Source: an uncultured Ectothiorhodospiraceae bacterium
GTDB lineage: Bacteria; Pseudomonadota; Gammaproteobacteria; UBA6429; Thiohalophilaceae
Direction of reading: 5' to 3'
Length of the DNA: 42,281 bases
NCBI GenBank assembly: GCA_947258695.1
Contig: CAMYJG010000017.1
Coordinates: 1 to 42,281 of the forward strand
Shown here: positions 35,543-42,281 of the stretch, in pieces
How the letters are laid out: every line of letters starts with the position of its first letter
Numbering within the stretch: the stretch's first letter is position 1
Translations under genes and position numbers: made by a program
Notes under the pieces: model-generated
Seen by the model: only the letters and a program-made list of their open reading frames with translations
Databases searched by the model: none
Told to the model about the DNA's origin: nothing

Positions 35543-35870
35543 CTATACAAGCTGTCTAGGTCTGTACATTTGCTGGTTTTGAGCTATATTTAATCAACAA
35601 AATATTATTTCGTGCCTATAACCTGTTGAAATATAACAATATATTTTTTATAGCGTAAAAATTGCTTAGTTATTTATGGTGATTAATTAAAGTTGTAACT
35701 AGTTACCTGCCCAAACAAGCTATTTTTTGCTCTCTGGTATGGATTTTTGGCGTTGTTTAGTTGTTATAAAATTATTTCATGCTTTTAACTTATTGATAAA
35801 TAAGCTTATTATTTTGAGCTTGTAAAAATAGCTTGCTTTTATGTGGCAAAGTATTAAAGTAACAACCCAT
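35543..35870. repeat. Degenerate tandem duplication (about 168-bp period) upstream of aceE
   Basis: The stretch 35543-35700 aligns colinearly with 35711-35866 at an offset of 168-169 bp: ACAAGCT recurs at 35547/35715 and AAAAT-n-ATTATTTC at 35599/35768, and GTAAAAAT...ATTAAAGT recurs near both unit ends. Identity is roughly two thirds by eye, in AT-rich DNA, so significance needs testing. Confidence 0.5.
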
Positions 35871-35878
35871 TATTTAAT

Positions 35879-35906
35879 GTATTAGATGAAGTTGTTCATC
35901 TAATAC
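35879..35906. promoter_or_regulatory. Perfect 12-bp inverted repeat in the aceE leader
   Basis: GTATTAGATGAA and TTCATCTAATAC surround a GTTG loop, about 90 bp upstream of the aceE start. No T-run follows, so an operator or leader-RNA hairpin is more likely than a terminator. It does not resemble the E. coli PdhR site. Confidence 0.65.
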
Positions 35907-35995
35907 CCTGCACTGCAACAGAAAGTGCGTGGTTTCAGATATAAGTAAAGCCACCTATATGACAAACAGTATGTAGGGAACAGCTGGAGAAGAGT

Positions 35996-38659
35996 ATGTC
36001 TACACCGATTCATGATCAGGATGTTGATCAGCAGGAAACCCTTGAATGGCTAGAAGCCATCGAAGGTGTTCTGCAAGCAGATGGCGCAGACCGTGCGCAT
36101 TTTTTATTAGAGCAAATGATCGACAAGCTACGCCGATCGGGGGCAAACCTGCCTCATAGTTCGAACACCGCTTATGTAAATACTATCCCGACACACCTAC
36201 AAGCAAATATGCCGGGTGATGTTGGTGTTGAGCGCCGTATTCGTGCACTGATTCGCTGGAACGCAGCCGCTATGGTGGTGAAAGCAAATCGTAAAGCGTC
36301 TGAATTAGGTGGCCATATTGCCAGTTTTGCATCAGCCGCGACTTTGTATGATGTGGGCATGAATCATTTTTGGCGCGCTCCAAGTCATGAGCATGGTGGC
36401 GATCTTGTTTTCTTCCAGGGTCACTCTGCTCCAGGTATGTATTCGCGTGCTTTTTTAGAGGGCCGTTTAACTGAAGAACAACTCGACAACTTCCGCCAGG
36501 AAGTGGATGGCAAAGGTTTATCTTCTTATCCGCATCCGTGGTTAATGCCAGATTTCTGGCAGTTCCCAACGGTATCGATGGGACTGGGTCCGATTTCGGC
36601 GATCTACCAGGCGCGCTTTATGAAGTACCTGCAGGATCGGGGTTTAGCCGATACCCGTGCTCGCGATGTATGGTGCTTTATGGGTGATGGTGAAACCGAT
36701 GAGCCTGAGTCATTAGGTGCTATTTCATTAGCGACACGTGAAAAACTGGATAACCTGACTTTCGTTATTAACTGTAACTTACAGCGTTTAGATGGACCGG
36801 TACGGGGTAACGGAAAAATCGTTCAGGAACTCGAAGCGGTATTCCGCGGTGCAGGTTGGAAAGTGATTAAAGTCCTTTGGGGTAGCTACTGGGATCCACT
36901 CTTAGCTAAAGATACCAATGGCCTATTGCAAAAGCGCATGATGGAAGTGGTTGACGGTGAATTTATGAATTACAAAGCCAAAGACGGTGCTTACGTACGT
37001 GAACACTTCTTCGGTAAATACCCAGAATTAAAAGCCATGGTTGCAGATATGTCGGATGATGATATCTGGCGTTTAAACCGTGGTGGCCATGATCCGTTTA
37101 AAGTGTATGCCGCTTATGCAGAAGCCGCGAAGCGCGATGGTCAACCAACAGTCATCCTGGCACACAGTGTTAAGGGGTACGGGATGGGCGCAGCAGGTGA
37201 GGGGCAAATGCGTACTCACTCGCAGAAGAAATTGGATGAAGATGAAATGATTGCCTACAAGCATCGCTTCAATATTCCTATTTCTGATGAGCAAGCGGCG
37301 AAGTGCGAATATTATCGCCCGGATGAAAGCTCAGAAGAAATGAAATACTTAAAAGCTTGTCGTGAAAAATTGGGTGGACCAATGCCAACCCGTACACGTT
37401 TAGCGGCACCGTTAGAAGTTCCAGACTTGTCCGTGTTTGAACCCATCACTAAAGGTTCAGGCGATCGTGAAATGTCGACCACCATGGCATTTGTTCGATT
37501 ATTAACACTCATTACTCGTGATAAGAAAATGGGTAAGTATGTTGTGCCTATCGTTCCTGATGAAGCGCGTACTTTCGGTATGGAAGGTATGTTCCGTCAG
37601 TTAGGTATTTACTCATCTGTGGGGCAGTTATATACGCCACAAGATAAAGAACAGGTCATGTTCTACAAAGAAGATAAGTCAGGTCAGATTTTAGAAGAAG
37701 GCATTAACGAAGCCGGTGCAATGTCATCCTGGGTTGCTGCTGCTACTGCTTACAGTACTCACGGTGTGAACATGGTGCCTTTCTATATTTATTATTCTAT
37801 GTTTGGTTTCCAGCGAGTTGGTGACCTGGCATGGATGGCAGGTGACATGCAAGCACGTGGTTTCTTATTGGGTGGTACTGCAGGTCGAACAACATTAGCC
37901 GGTGAAGGTTTACAACATCAAGATGGTCACAGCTTTATGGTGTCAGACACTATTCCAAACTGTGTCTCTTACGATCCAACCTTTGCATATGAATTAGCGG
38001 TAATCATTCAAGACGGTATGCGTCGCATGTACCAGGACCAGGAAAACGTGTTCTATTACATTGCGGTAATGAACGAAAACTACCAGCAACCTGCAATGCC
38101 AAAAGGTGTTGAAGAAGACATCATTAAAGGCATGTACTTATTACAGGGCGGTGGTAAGCGTCGTAAGAAAGTACAGTTAATGGGCTCGGGTACCATTTTG
38201 CGTGAAGTGATTGCAGCCGCTGAATTACTCGACCAAGACTGGTCCATTGATGCAGACATTTGGAGTGTCACCAGCTTTACTGAACTTAAACGTGAAGCCG
38301 TTGATGTTGATCGCTGGAATATGTTGCATCCATTAAAAGAAAAACGTGTGAGTTATATTGAAAAATGTCTGAAAGACAAACGTGGCCCTGTCATCGCTGC
38401 GACAGATTATATCCGTAACTACTCAGATCAAATTCGTAAGTGGGTACCTGCAAGCTACACCACCTTAGGTACAGATGGTTTTGGTCGTTCGGATACACGT
38501 GCGCAATTACGTAAACATTTTGAAGTGAATGCAAAATATGTTGCAGTCGCTGCGTTAATGGCACTGGCAGATGATGGTCAGTTCCCGGCGGGTAAAGTTC
38601 AGGAAGCGATAGAAAAATATGGCATTAATCCTGAGAAGCCAAACCCTTTAATAGCGTAA
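35996..38659 (+). CDS. aceE: Pyruvate dehydrogenase E1 component (homodimeric type)
   Basis: An 887-residue thiamine-diphosphate enzyme that decarboxylates pyruvate and reductively acetylates the E2 lipoyl group. The ThDP motif GDGETDEPESLGAISLATRE ends with NCNLQRLDGPVRGN. The N-terminal part has HFWRAPS and FQGHSAPGMYSRAF; the C-terminal part has EGLQHQDGHS and SDTIPNCVSYDP. Length and sequence style match the fused alpha-beta E1 of gamma- and betaproteobacteria. It is first of aceE-aceF-lpd, but 275 bp of hairpin-rich repeats separate it from aceF. Confidence 0.97.
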   Translation: MSTPIHDQDVDQQETLEWLEAIEGVLQADGADRAHFLLEQMIDKLRRSGANLPHSSNTAYVNTIPTHLQANMPGDVGVERRIRALIRWNAAAMVVKANRKASELGGHIASFASAATLYDVGMNHFWRAPSHEHGGDLVFFQGHSAPGMYSRAFLEGRLTEEQLDNFRQEVDGKGLSSYPHPWLMPDFWQFPTVSMGLGPISAIYQARFMKYLQDRGLADTRARDVWCFMGDGETDEPESLGAISLATREKLDNLTFVINCNLQRLDGPVRGNGKIVQELEAVFRGAGWKVIKVLWGSYWDPLLAKDTNGLLQKRMMEVVDGEFMNYKAKDGAYVREHFFGKYPELKAMVADMSDDDIWRLNRGGHDPFKVYAAYAEAAKRDGQPTVILAHSVKGYGMGAAGEGQMRTHSQKKLDEDEMIAYKHRFNIPISDEQAAKCEYYRPDESSEEMKYLKACREKLGGPMPTRTRLAAPLEVPDLSVFEPITKGSGDREMSTTMAFVRLLTLITRDKKMGKYVVPIVPDEARTFGMEGMFRQLGIYSSVGQLYTPQDKEQVMFYKEDKSGQILEEGINEAGAMSSWVAAATAYSTHGVNMVPFYIYYSMFGFQRVGDLAWMAGDMQARGFLLGGTAGRTTLAGEGLQHQDGHSFMVSDTIPNCVSYDPTFAYELAVIIQDGMRRMYQDQENVFYYIAVMNENYQQPAMPKGVEEDIIKGMYLLQGGGKRRKKVQLMGSGTILREVIAAAELLDQDWSIDADIWSVTSFTELKREAVDVDRWNMLHPLKEKRVSYIEKCLKDKRGPVIAATDYIRNYSDQIRKWVPASYTTLGTDGFGRSDTRAQLRKHFEVNAKYVAVAALMALADDGQFPAGKVQEAIEKYGINPEKPNPLIA

Positions 38660-38695
38660 AAATTAGAGTAATTAAGTTCCCCCTCCCTTTACGGG

Positions 38696-38810
38696 ATAAC
38701 CAGCGACTTAGTGCAGCGCACTTAGTCGATGGCTAGGAGTTACATCAGGGGGTTAGGGGGATAACCAGCGACTTAGCTGTAGTTTTATCACAGCTTAGTC
38801 GATTGGCTAG
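38696..38810 (+). repeat. Two copies of a hairpin element between aceE and aceF
   Basis: Copy 1 (38696-38736) and copy 2 (38761-38810) share the ends ATAACCAGCGACTTAG and CTTAGTCGAT(T)GGCTAG but differ in the apical loop. Each folds into a stem, with paired ends kept and loop sequence diverged. Copy 2 is followed by TTTTTTT, so it has the form of an intrinsic terminator. Confidence 0.75.
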
Positions 38811-38835
38811 TTTTTTTACTAGGGTGAAAAATACT

Positions 38836-38912
38836 TCCCCCACCCTAACCCTCCCCCGAAAATGGGGGAGGGAATAAAAAATCTGATCTCTTCCCCGAAA
38901 TGGGGGAGGGAG
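38836..38912. repeat. C/G-rich hairpins (CCCTCCCCC/GGGGGAGGG) before aceF
   Basis: A perfect 9-bp stem CCCTCCCCC-GAAAAT-GGGGGAGGG at 38850-38873 is followed by a second TTCCCC-GAAAT-GGGGGAGGGA copy near 38891-38911, about 25 bp before the aceF start. This looks like a dispersed intergenic repeat; it could also affect mRNA decay or termination. Confidence 0.65.
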
Positions 38913-38934
38913 CCTAATAAGTTGGAGTAGAACC

Positions 38935-40248
38935 ATGAGTGAAATGGTCCAAGTAAAAGTTCCTGACATTGGTGATTTTGATGAAGTCGAAATCATTGAG
39001 GTCCTTGTAGCCGTTGGTGATCAAGTTGCTGAAGAAGATTCGTTAATTACGGTTGAATCAGATAAAGCGACCATGGAAATTCCAAGTAGTCATTCGGGTA
39101 CGGTCAAAGAAGTCAAAGTTAACGTCGGTGATAAAATTGCAGAAGGTGGCCTGGTTGTCATACTTGAGTCATCCGGTGCGGCAGCAGCTGCATCTTCTGA
39201 AACAGCTAAAGAAGAAGCCCCGGCAGCTGAGCCAGCACCAACTCCAGCAGTTGAAGTAGCACCTAAACCTGCTCCGGCTCCTTCGCCAGTACCACAAGTT
39301 GAACATAAGCCTTCACCAACCGCCAACATTAATCCTGTTAGCTTTAAGAATGCACATGCCTCACCAGCAGTACGTAAGTTTGCCCGTGAACTCGGTGTTG
39401 ATTTATCTAAAGTGAGCGGCACGGGCCGTAGCTCTCGAATTGTAAAAGAAGATGTTCAGTCTTTTGTTAAACAAGTGATGACATCCGGTGGCAGTTCTGG
39501 TGGTGCGGCACTCGGTGTTGAACCCATGCCAGACATTGATTTTAGCCAGTGGGGTGAAGTTGAAACTCAACCGCTGAGTAAGATTAACAAACTTACCGGT
39601 AAATTCTTACACCGTAACTGGGTAACCATTCCACATGTTACACAGTTTGATGAAGCGGACATTACATCGCTCGAAGCATTCCGTAAGCAATCAAACAAAG
39701 ACTACGAAAAAGAAGGCGTTAAGTTTACCTTGCTTTCTTTTATGATGAAGGCAGTGGCAGCCGGTCTTAAAAAATATCCTCGCTTTAATTCCTCACTGGA
39801 TGCGTCTGGTGAAAACCTGGTGATGAAAAACTATTTCAATATTGGTATCGCGGTTGATACACCCGATGGATTAGTCGTACCCGTTGTTCGTGATGTCGAT
39901 AAAAAATCAATCGTCGATATTTCAATTGAGCTACGTGAAATTTCTATTAAAGCACGTGAGAAGAAATTGAAGCCATCAGATATGCAAGGTGGTTGTATGT
40001 CGATCTCAAGCTTAGGTGGTATCGGTGGAACAAGTTTCACACCCATCGTAAACGCACCAGAGGTGGCTATCTTAGGTGTATCTAAAGCAGATATGAAACC
40101 GGTATGGAATGGCTCAGAGTTTGAACCAAAACTCATGTGCCCACTGTCTCTATCCTATGACCATCGAGTCATTGATGGTGCAGATGGTGCCCGCTTTGCC
40201 GCCTACATGTGTCACCTGTTAGCCGACGCGCGCCGTTTACTACTGTAA
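38935..40248 (+). CDS. aceF: Dihydrolipoamide acetyltransferase, E2 of pyruvate dehydrogenase
   Basis: A 437-residue E2 core protein. There is one N-terminal lipoyl domain (residues about 1-80) with lipoyl Lys44 in ESDKATMEIPS, then an Ala/Pro/Glu-rich linker (about 82-125). The E1/E3-binding domain (ASPAVRKFARELGVDLSKVS, about 141-175) is followed by the acetyltransferase core (about 200-437), ending with the catalytic SYDHRVIDGADGARF. E. coli E2 has three lipoyl domains; a single one is a common variant. The neighbouring Lpd carries a further lipoyl domain. The start has a GGAG-type Shine-Dalgarno (GTTGGAGTAGAACC). Confidence 0.96.
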   Translation: MSEMVQVKVPDIGDFDEVEIIEVLVAVGDQVAEEDSLITVESDKATMEIPSSHSGTVKEVKVNVGDKIAEGGLVVILESSGAAAAASSETAKEEAPAAEPAPTPAVEVAPKPAPAPSPVPQVEHKPSPTANINPVSFKNAHASPAVRKFARELGVDLSKVSGTGRSSRIVKEDVQSFVKQVMTSGGSSGGAALGVEPMPDIDFSQWGEVETQPLSKINKLTGKFLHRNWVTIPHVTQFDEADITSLEAFRKQSNKDYEKEGVKFTLLSFMMKAVAAGLKKYPRFNSSLDASGENLVMKNYFNIGIAVDTPDGLVVPVVRDVDKKSIVDISIELREISIKAREKKLKPSDMQGGCMSISSLGGIGGTSFTPIVNAPEVAILGVSKADMKPVWNGSEFEPKLMCPLSLSYDHRVIDGADGARFAAYMCHLLADARRLLL

Positions 40249-40305
40249 TGTATTAAATTGCAGTGTAAAAAATTTTAGTATTAAGAATTAATAAAAGGCT
40301 TAGTT

Positions 40306-42084
40306 ATGAGCACAATAGAAATTCACGTTCCTGATATTGGTGATTTTGATTCCGTCGAAGTTATCGAAGTACTGGTTGCAGCAGGCGACACAATAGCTGA
40401 AGAAGATTCACTGATTACAGTTGAGTCAGACAAAGCAACAATGGAAATTCCATCACCGGTAAGCGGTATTGTTCAGTCATTCACTGTTGCAGTTGGCGAT
40501 ACCGTTTCACAAGGCACCTTATTGGGTACCGTTGTTATTGAAGGTGAAGCAGCAGCGCCAGCACCAGCTGCAGAAGCACCAAAAGCAGAAGAAGCTAAAA
40601 CGGAAGCACCTGCTCCAGCACCAGAATCACAGCCAGCGCCTAAAGCTGCAGCTTACTCAGGTGATGTCGATGTCGAAGCCGAGATCGTTGTTTTAGGTTC
40701 AGGCCCCGGTGGTTACACCGCCGCTTTTCGTGCCGCGGATCTGGGTAAAGAAGTTGTTTTAATTGAAAAAGAAGACGTGCTCGGTGGTGTTTGTTTAAAC
40801 GTCGGCTGTATTCCTTCTAAAGCGTTATTACACATTGCAGAAGTGGTGAGTGAAGCGCCCGAGCTTGAAGAAGCCGGTATTACATTTATTAAGCCAAAGA
40901 TCGATACAGATAAGTTGCGTGCGCATAAAGATGGCGTCATTGGAAAGTTAACCGGTGGTCTTAAACAAATGGCCAAGCAGCGCAAAGTAACCGTTGTTAA
41001 TGGTTACGGTAAATTCACTTCAGCAAATACCATTGAAGTAGAAGCCGCAGATGGTTCAAAGCAAACAGTGGGTTTTGAAAACTGTATTATTGCTGCTGGT
41101 TCATCGGTGACGAAACTTCCCTTTATTCCTTGGGACGATGAGCGCGTGTGGGATTCAACCGATGCCTTAGAACTGCATAACATTCCAAAACGTTTACTCG
41201 TAGTGGGTGGCGGAATTATCGGTCTTGAAATGGCAACGGTTTACTCAGCACTCGGTGCACAAGTGACGGTTGTTGAATTAAGCCCGGGTTTAATTCCAGG
41301 TGCCGACAAAGACTTGATTCGTCCATTTGAAAAAGTATTGAAGACGCGCTACGAAAATATTTTCACCAATACCAAAGTCACAGAGCTAACACCCACCAAG
41401 AAAGGCATTACCTGTAAGTTCGAAGGTAAGAATGCACCAGAAGAAGATACCTTTGATAACGTATTAGTCGCAATTGGTCGTTCACCCAATGGTAAATTGA
41501 TCGATGCAGATAAAGCCGGTGTGATGGTCAATGATCATGGCTTTATTGAAGTTGATAACCAGATGAAGACCAACGTTGATAATATCTTTGCCATTGGTGA
41601 TGTAGTCGGCCAGCCCATGCTGGCTCACAAAGCAACGCATGAAGCTAAAGTCGCAGCAGAAGTTATCTCTGGCATGAAGAGCTACTTTGATGTCCGTGTG
41701 ATTCCATCAGTCGCATATACCGATCCAGAAGTTGCATGGGTCGGTAAAACAGAAGATGAATTAAAAGCAGAAGGTGTGGCATACGAGAAGGGTGCCTTCC
41801 CATGGGCCGCAAGTGGTCGTGCGCTTTCTGTAGGTGCAACAACCGGTATGACCAAGGTACTTTATGACGCAGAAACCCATCGTATGATTGGTACAAGCAT
41901 TTTAAATAAAAATGCAGGTGAGTTAATTGCCGAAGCAGCCTTAGCCATTGAAATGGGGGCTGAAATGGATGATGTCGGTAAGACTATTCATCCACATCCA
42001 ACCTTGTCAGAAACAGTTAACTTTGCGACTGAGGTTGCGGAAGGGACTTGTACTGATATCTATATGAATAAAAAGAAAAAATGA
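40306..42084 (+). CDS. lpd: Dihydrolipoamide dehydrogenase, E3, with N-terminal lipoyl domain
   Basis: A 592-residue flavoprotein that reoxidises dihydrolipoamide with NAD+. The N-terminal lipoyl domain (about 1-80, lipoyl Lys43 in ESDKATMEIPS) and an Ala/Pro-rich linker (about 82-118) precede the E3 body. The body has the FAD loop GSGPGGYTAAF, the redox disulfide GGVCLNVGCIPSK, the NAD loop GGGIIGLEMA, FAIGDVVG and the active-site HPHPTLSE. The lipoyl-E3 architecture is known from Neisseria and some other Proteobacteria. It lies 57 bp after aceF and ends at a strong terminator. Confidence 0.97.
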   Translation: MSTIEIHVPDIGDFDSVEVIEVLVAAGDTIAEEDSLITVESDKATMEIPSPVSGIVQSFTVAVGDTVSQGTLLGTVVIEGEAAAPAPAAEAPKAEEAKTEAPAPAPESQPAPKAAAYSGDVDVEAEIVVLGSGPGGYTAAFRAADLGKEVVLIEKEDVLGGVCLNVGCIPSKALLHIAEVVSEAPELEEAGITFIKPKIDTDKLRAHKDGVIGKLTGGLKQMAKQRKVTVVNGYGKFTSANTIEVEAADGSKQTVGFENCIIAAGSSVTKLPFIPWDDERVWDSTDALELHNIPKRLLVVGGGIIGLEMATVYSALGAQVTVVELSPGLIPGADKDLIRPFEKVLKTRYENIFTNTKVTELTPTKKGITCKFEGKNAPEEDTFDNVLVAIGRSPNGKLIDADKAGVMVNDHGFIEVDNQMKTNVDNIFAIGDVVGQPMLAHKATHEAKVAAEVISGMKSYFDVRVIPSVAYTDPEVAWVGKTEDELKAEGVAYEKGAFPWAASGRALSVGATTGMTKVLYDAETHRMIGTSILNKNAGELIAEAALAIEMGAEMDDVGKTIHPHPTLSETVNFATEVAEGTCTDIYMNKKKK

Positions 42085-42089
42085 TCGTC

Positions 42090-42122
42090 ATTCCGGAAAG
42101 CATCGTATGCTTATCCGGAATC
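42090..42122. repeat. Short palindromic repeat after lpd
   Basis: ATTCCGGA and TCCGGAAT flank AAGCAT/ATGCTT inner arms, giving a nearly full-length hairpin just after the lpd stop. This type of GTCATTCCGGA palindrome is commonly dispersed in proteobacterial genomes. Confidence 0.6.
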
Positions 42123-42125
42123 TAT

Positions 42126-42153
42126 AAAAAAGGGGCTTAGAGCCCCTTTTTTA
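42126..42153 (+). terminator. Intrinsic terminator of the pdh operon
   Basis: AAGGGGCT-TAG-AGCCCCTT is a stem of about 8 bp followed by TTTTATT, about 45 bp after the lpd stop codon. The A-run before the stem may make it work in both directions. Confidence 0.92.
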
Positions 42154-42184
42154 TTGTCTTAAATTTTATAAAATTAAATGTTTC

Positions 42185-42281
42185 TGGACCTCCCCTAGTT
42201 TAACGGACACTCCAAATCGGGGACAATAGCCCCAGGAGTGAACAATGACAAAAAGACAAACTTTTACAAAAGAATTTAAAT
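42185..42281 (+). mobile_element. Left end of an IS3-type insertion sequence (cut by window edge)
   Basis: TGGACCTCCCC at 42185 resembles the terminal inverted repeat of IS3-family elements with TGG/TGA ends, and a transposase reading frame starts 60 bp inside. The right end, target duplication and second frame lie outside the window. Confidence 0.6.
42245..42281 (+). CDS. Transposase orfA-like start (truncated by window edge)
   Basis: Only 12 codons are visible: MTKRQTFTKEFK. The style (basic start, then F-T-x-E-F-K) is that of the helix-turn-helix OrfA of IS3-family elements. An AGGAG Shine-Dalgarno lies 6 bases upstream of the ATG. The fragment is too short for a family call beyond this. 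Confidence 0.6.
   Translation, partial: MTKRQTFTKEFK

Larger units (their letters stand above)
35237..35995. other. Long AT-rich gene-free region between fumC unit and aceE
   Basis: No convincing open frame or RNA gene is visible in this divergent intergenic region. It holds a degenerate tandem duplication of about 168 bp (35543-35870), a perfect 12-bp inverted repeat at 35879-35906, and the aceE promoter and leader, which I cannot place precisely. Confidence 0.7.

Noticed and set aside
35879-35906. Inverted repeat as an intrinsic terminator
   Set aside because: No T-run follows on either strand.

Overview
The window is a 42 kb piece of a Gram-negative chromosome with moderately low GC, most likely from a gammaproteobacterium. 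The evidence is a true Dam methylase, RppH and PtsP side by side, a fused AAK-GNAT ArgA, a homodimeric-type AceE, BtuB with TonB, an outer-membrane porin, RNase T and monothiol GrxD. The runs HAD-rppH-ptsP and argF/ABC-ATPase/grxD/rnt/pyrC resemble, from memory, Pseudomonas-type gene order. I cannot name the genus. Most of the window is housekeeping. I see no CRISPR array, tRNA, rRNA, prophage or obvious defence island.

Layout. 1-10.8 kb is a vitamin B12 locus: the start of cobQ (cut by the window edge), divergent btuF, and on the minus strand btuC-btuD, then a cobalamin riboswitch, btuB-tonB-cobO, a small unknown protein, a P-type cation ATPase and a Rossmann-fold protein. The first two groups supply outer-membrane uptake, energy transduction, inner-membrane transport and adenosylation of corrinoids. 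10.9-14.0 kb is a small signalling group on the plus strand: an Hpt protein with a receiver lacking its phosphoacceptor, an orphan ParA-like ATPase and a methyl-accepting protein without a periplasmic sensor. 14.0-17.8 kb holds a HAD phosphatase, rppH and ptsP, followed by a decayed CheY-like pseudogene.

18.2-26.5 kb is mainly arginine synthesis and envelope functions on the minus strand: argA-dam (a two-gene unit with a GATC-centred palindrome upstream), an SH3/coiled-coil membrane protein, an orphan Fe3+-type ABC ATPase with a Fur-like site, a divergent porin with a three-repeat Pho-box-like site, a Sel1-repeat protein, and argD-argF behind a leader terminator. 26.6-35.2 kb contains a urate-oxidase-N-type membrane protein, a lone hydantoinase B subunit, an asparagine-synthetase-like amidotransferase best matching the N-acetylglutaminylglutamine type, grxD, rnt, pyrC, fumC and an NTF2-like protein. 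Several palindromic intergenic repeats lie between them.

35.2-42.1 kb is the pyruvate dehydrogenase operon aceE-aceF-lpd. It is preceded by a 760-bp AT-rich leader with a degenerate tandem duplication and a perfect inverted repeat, and interrupted between aceE and aceF by a cluster of hairpin repeats. The window ends in the left end of an IS3-type insertion sequence. The most rewarding signals are regulatory (riboswitch, Pho-box, Fur-like site, argD leader terminator, GATC palindrome, pdh hairpins) together with the degenerate phosphorelay genes. I found no clearly undescribed multi-gene system.
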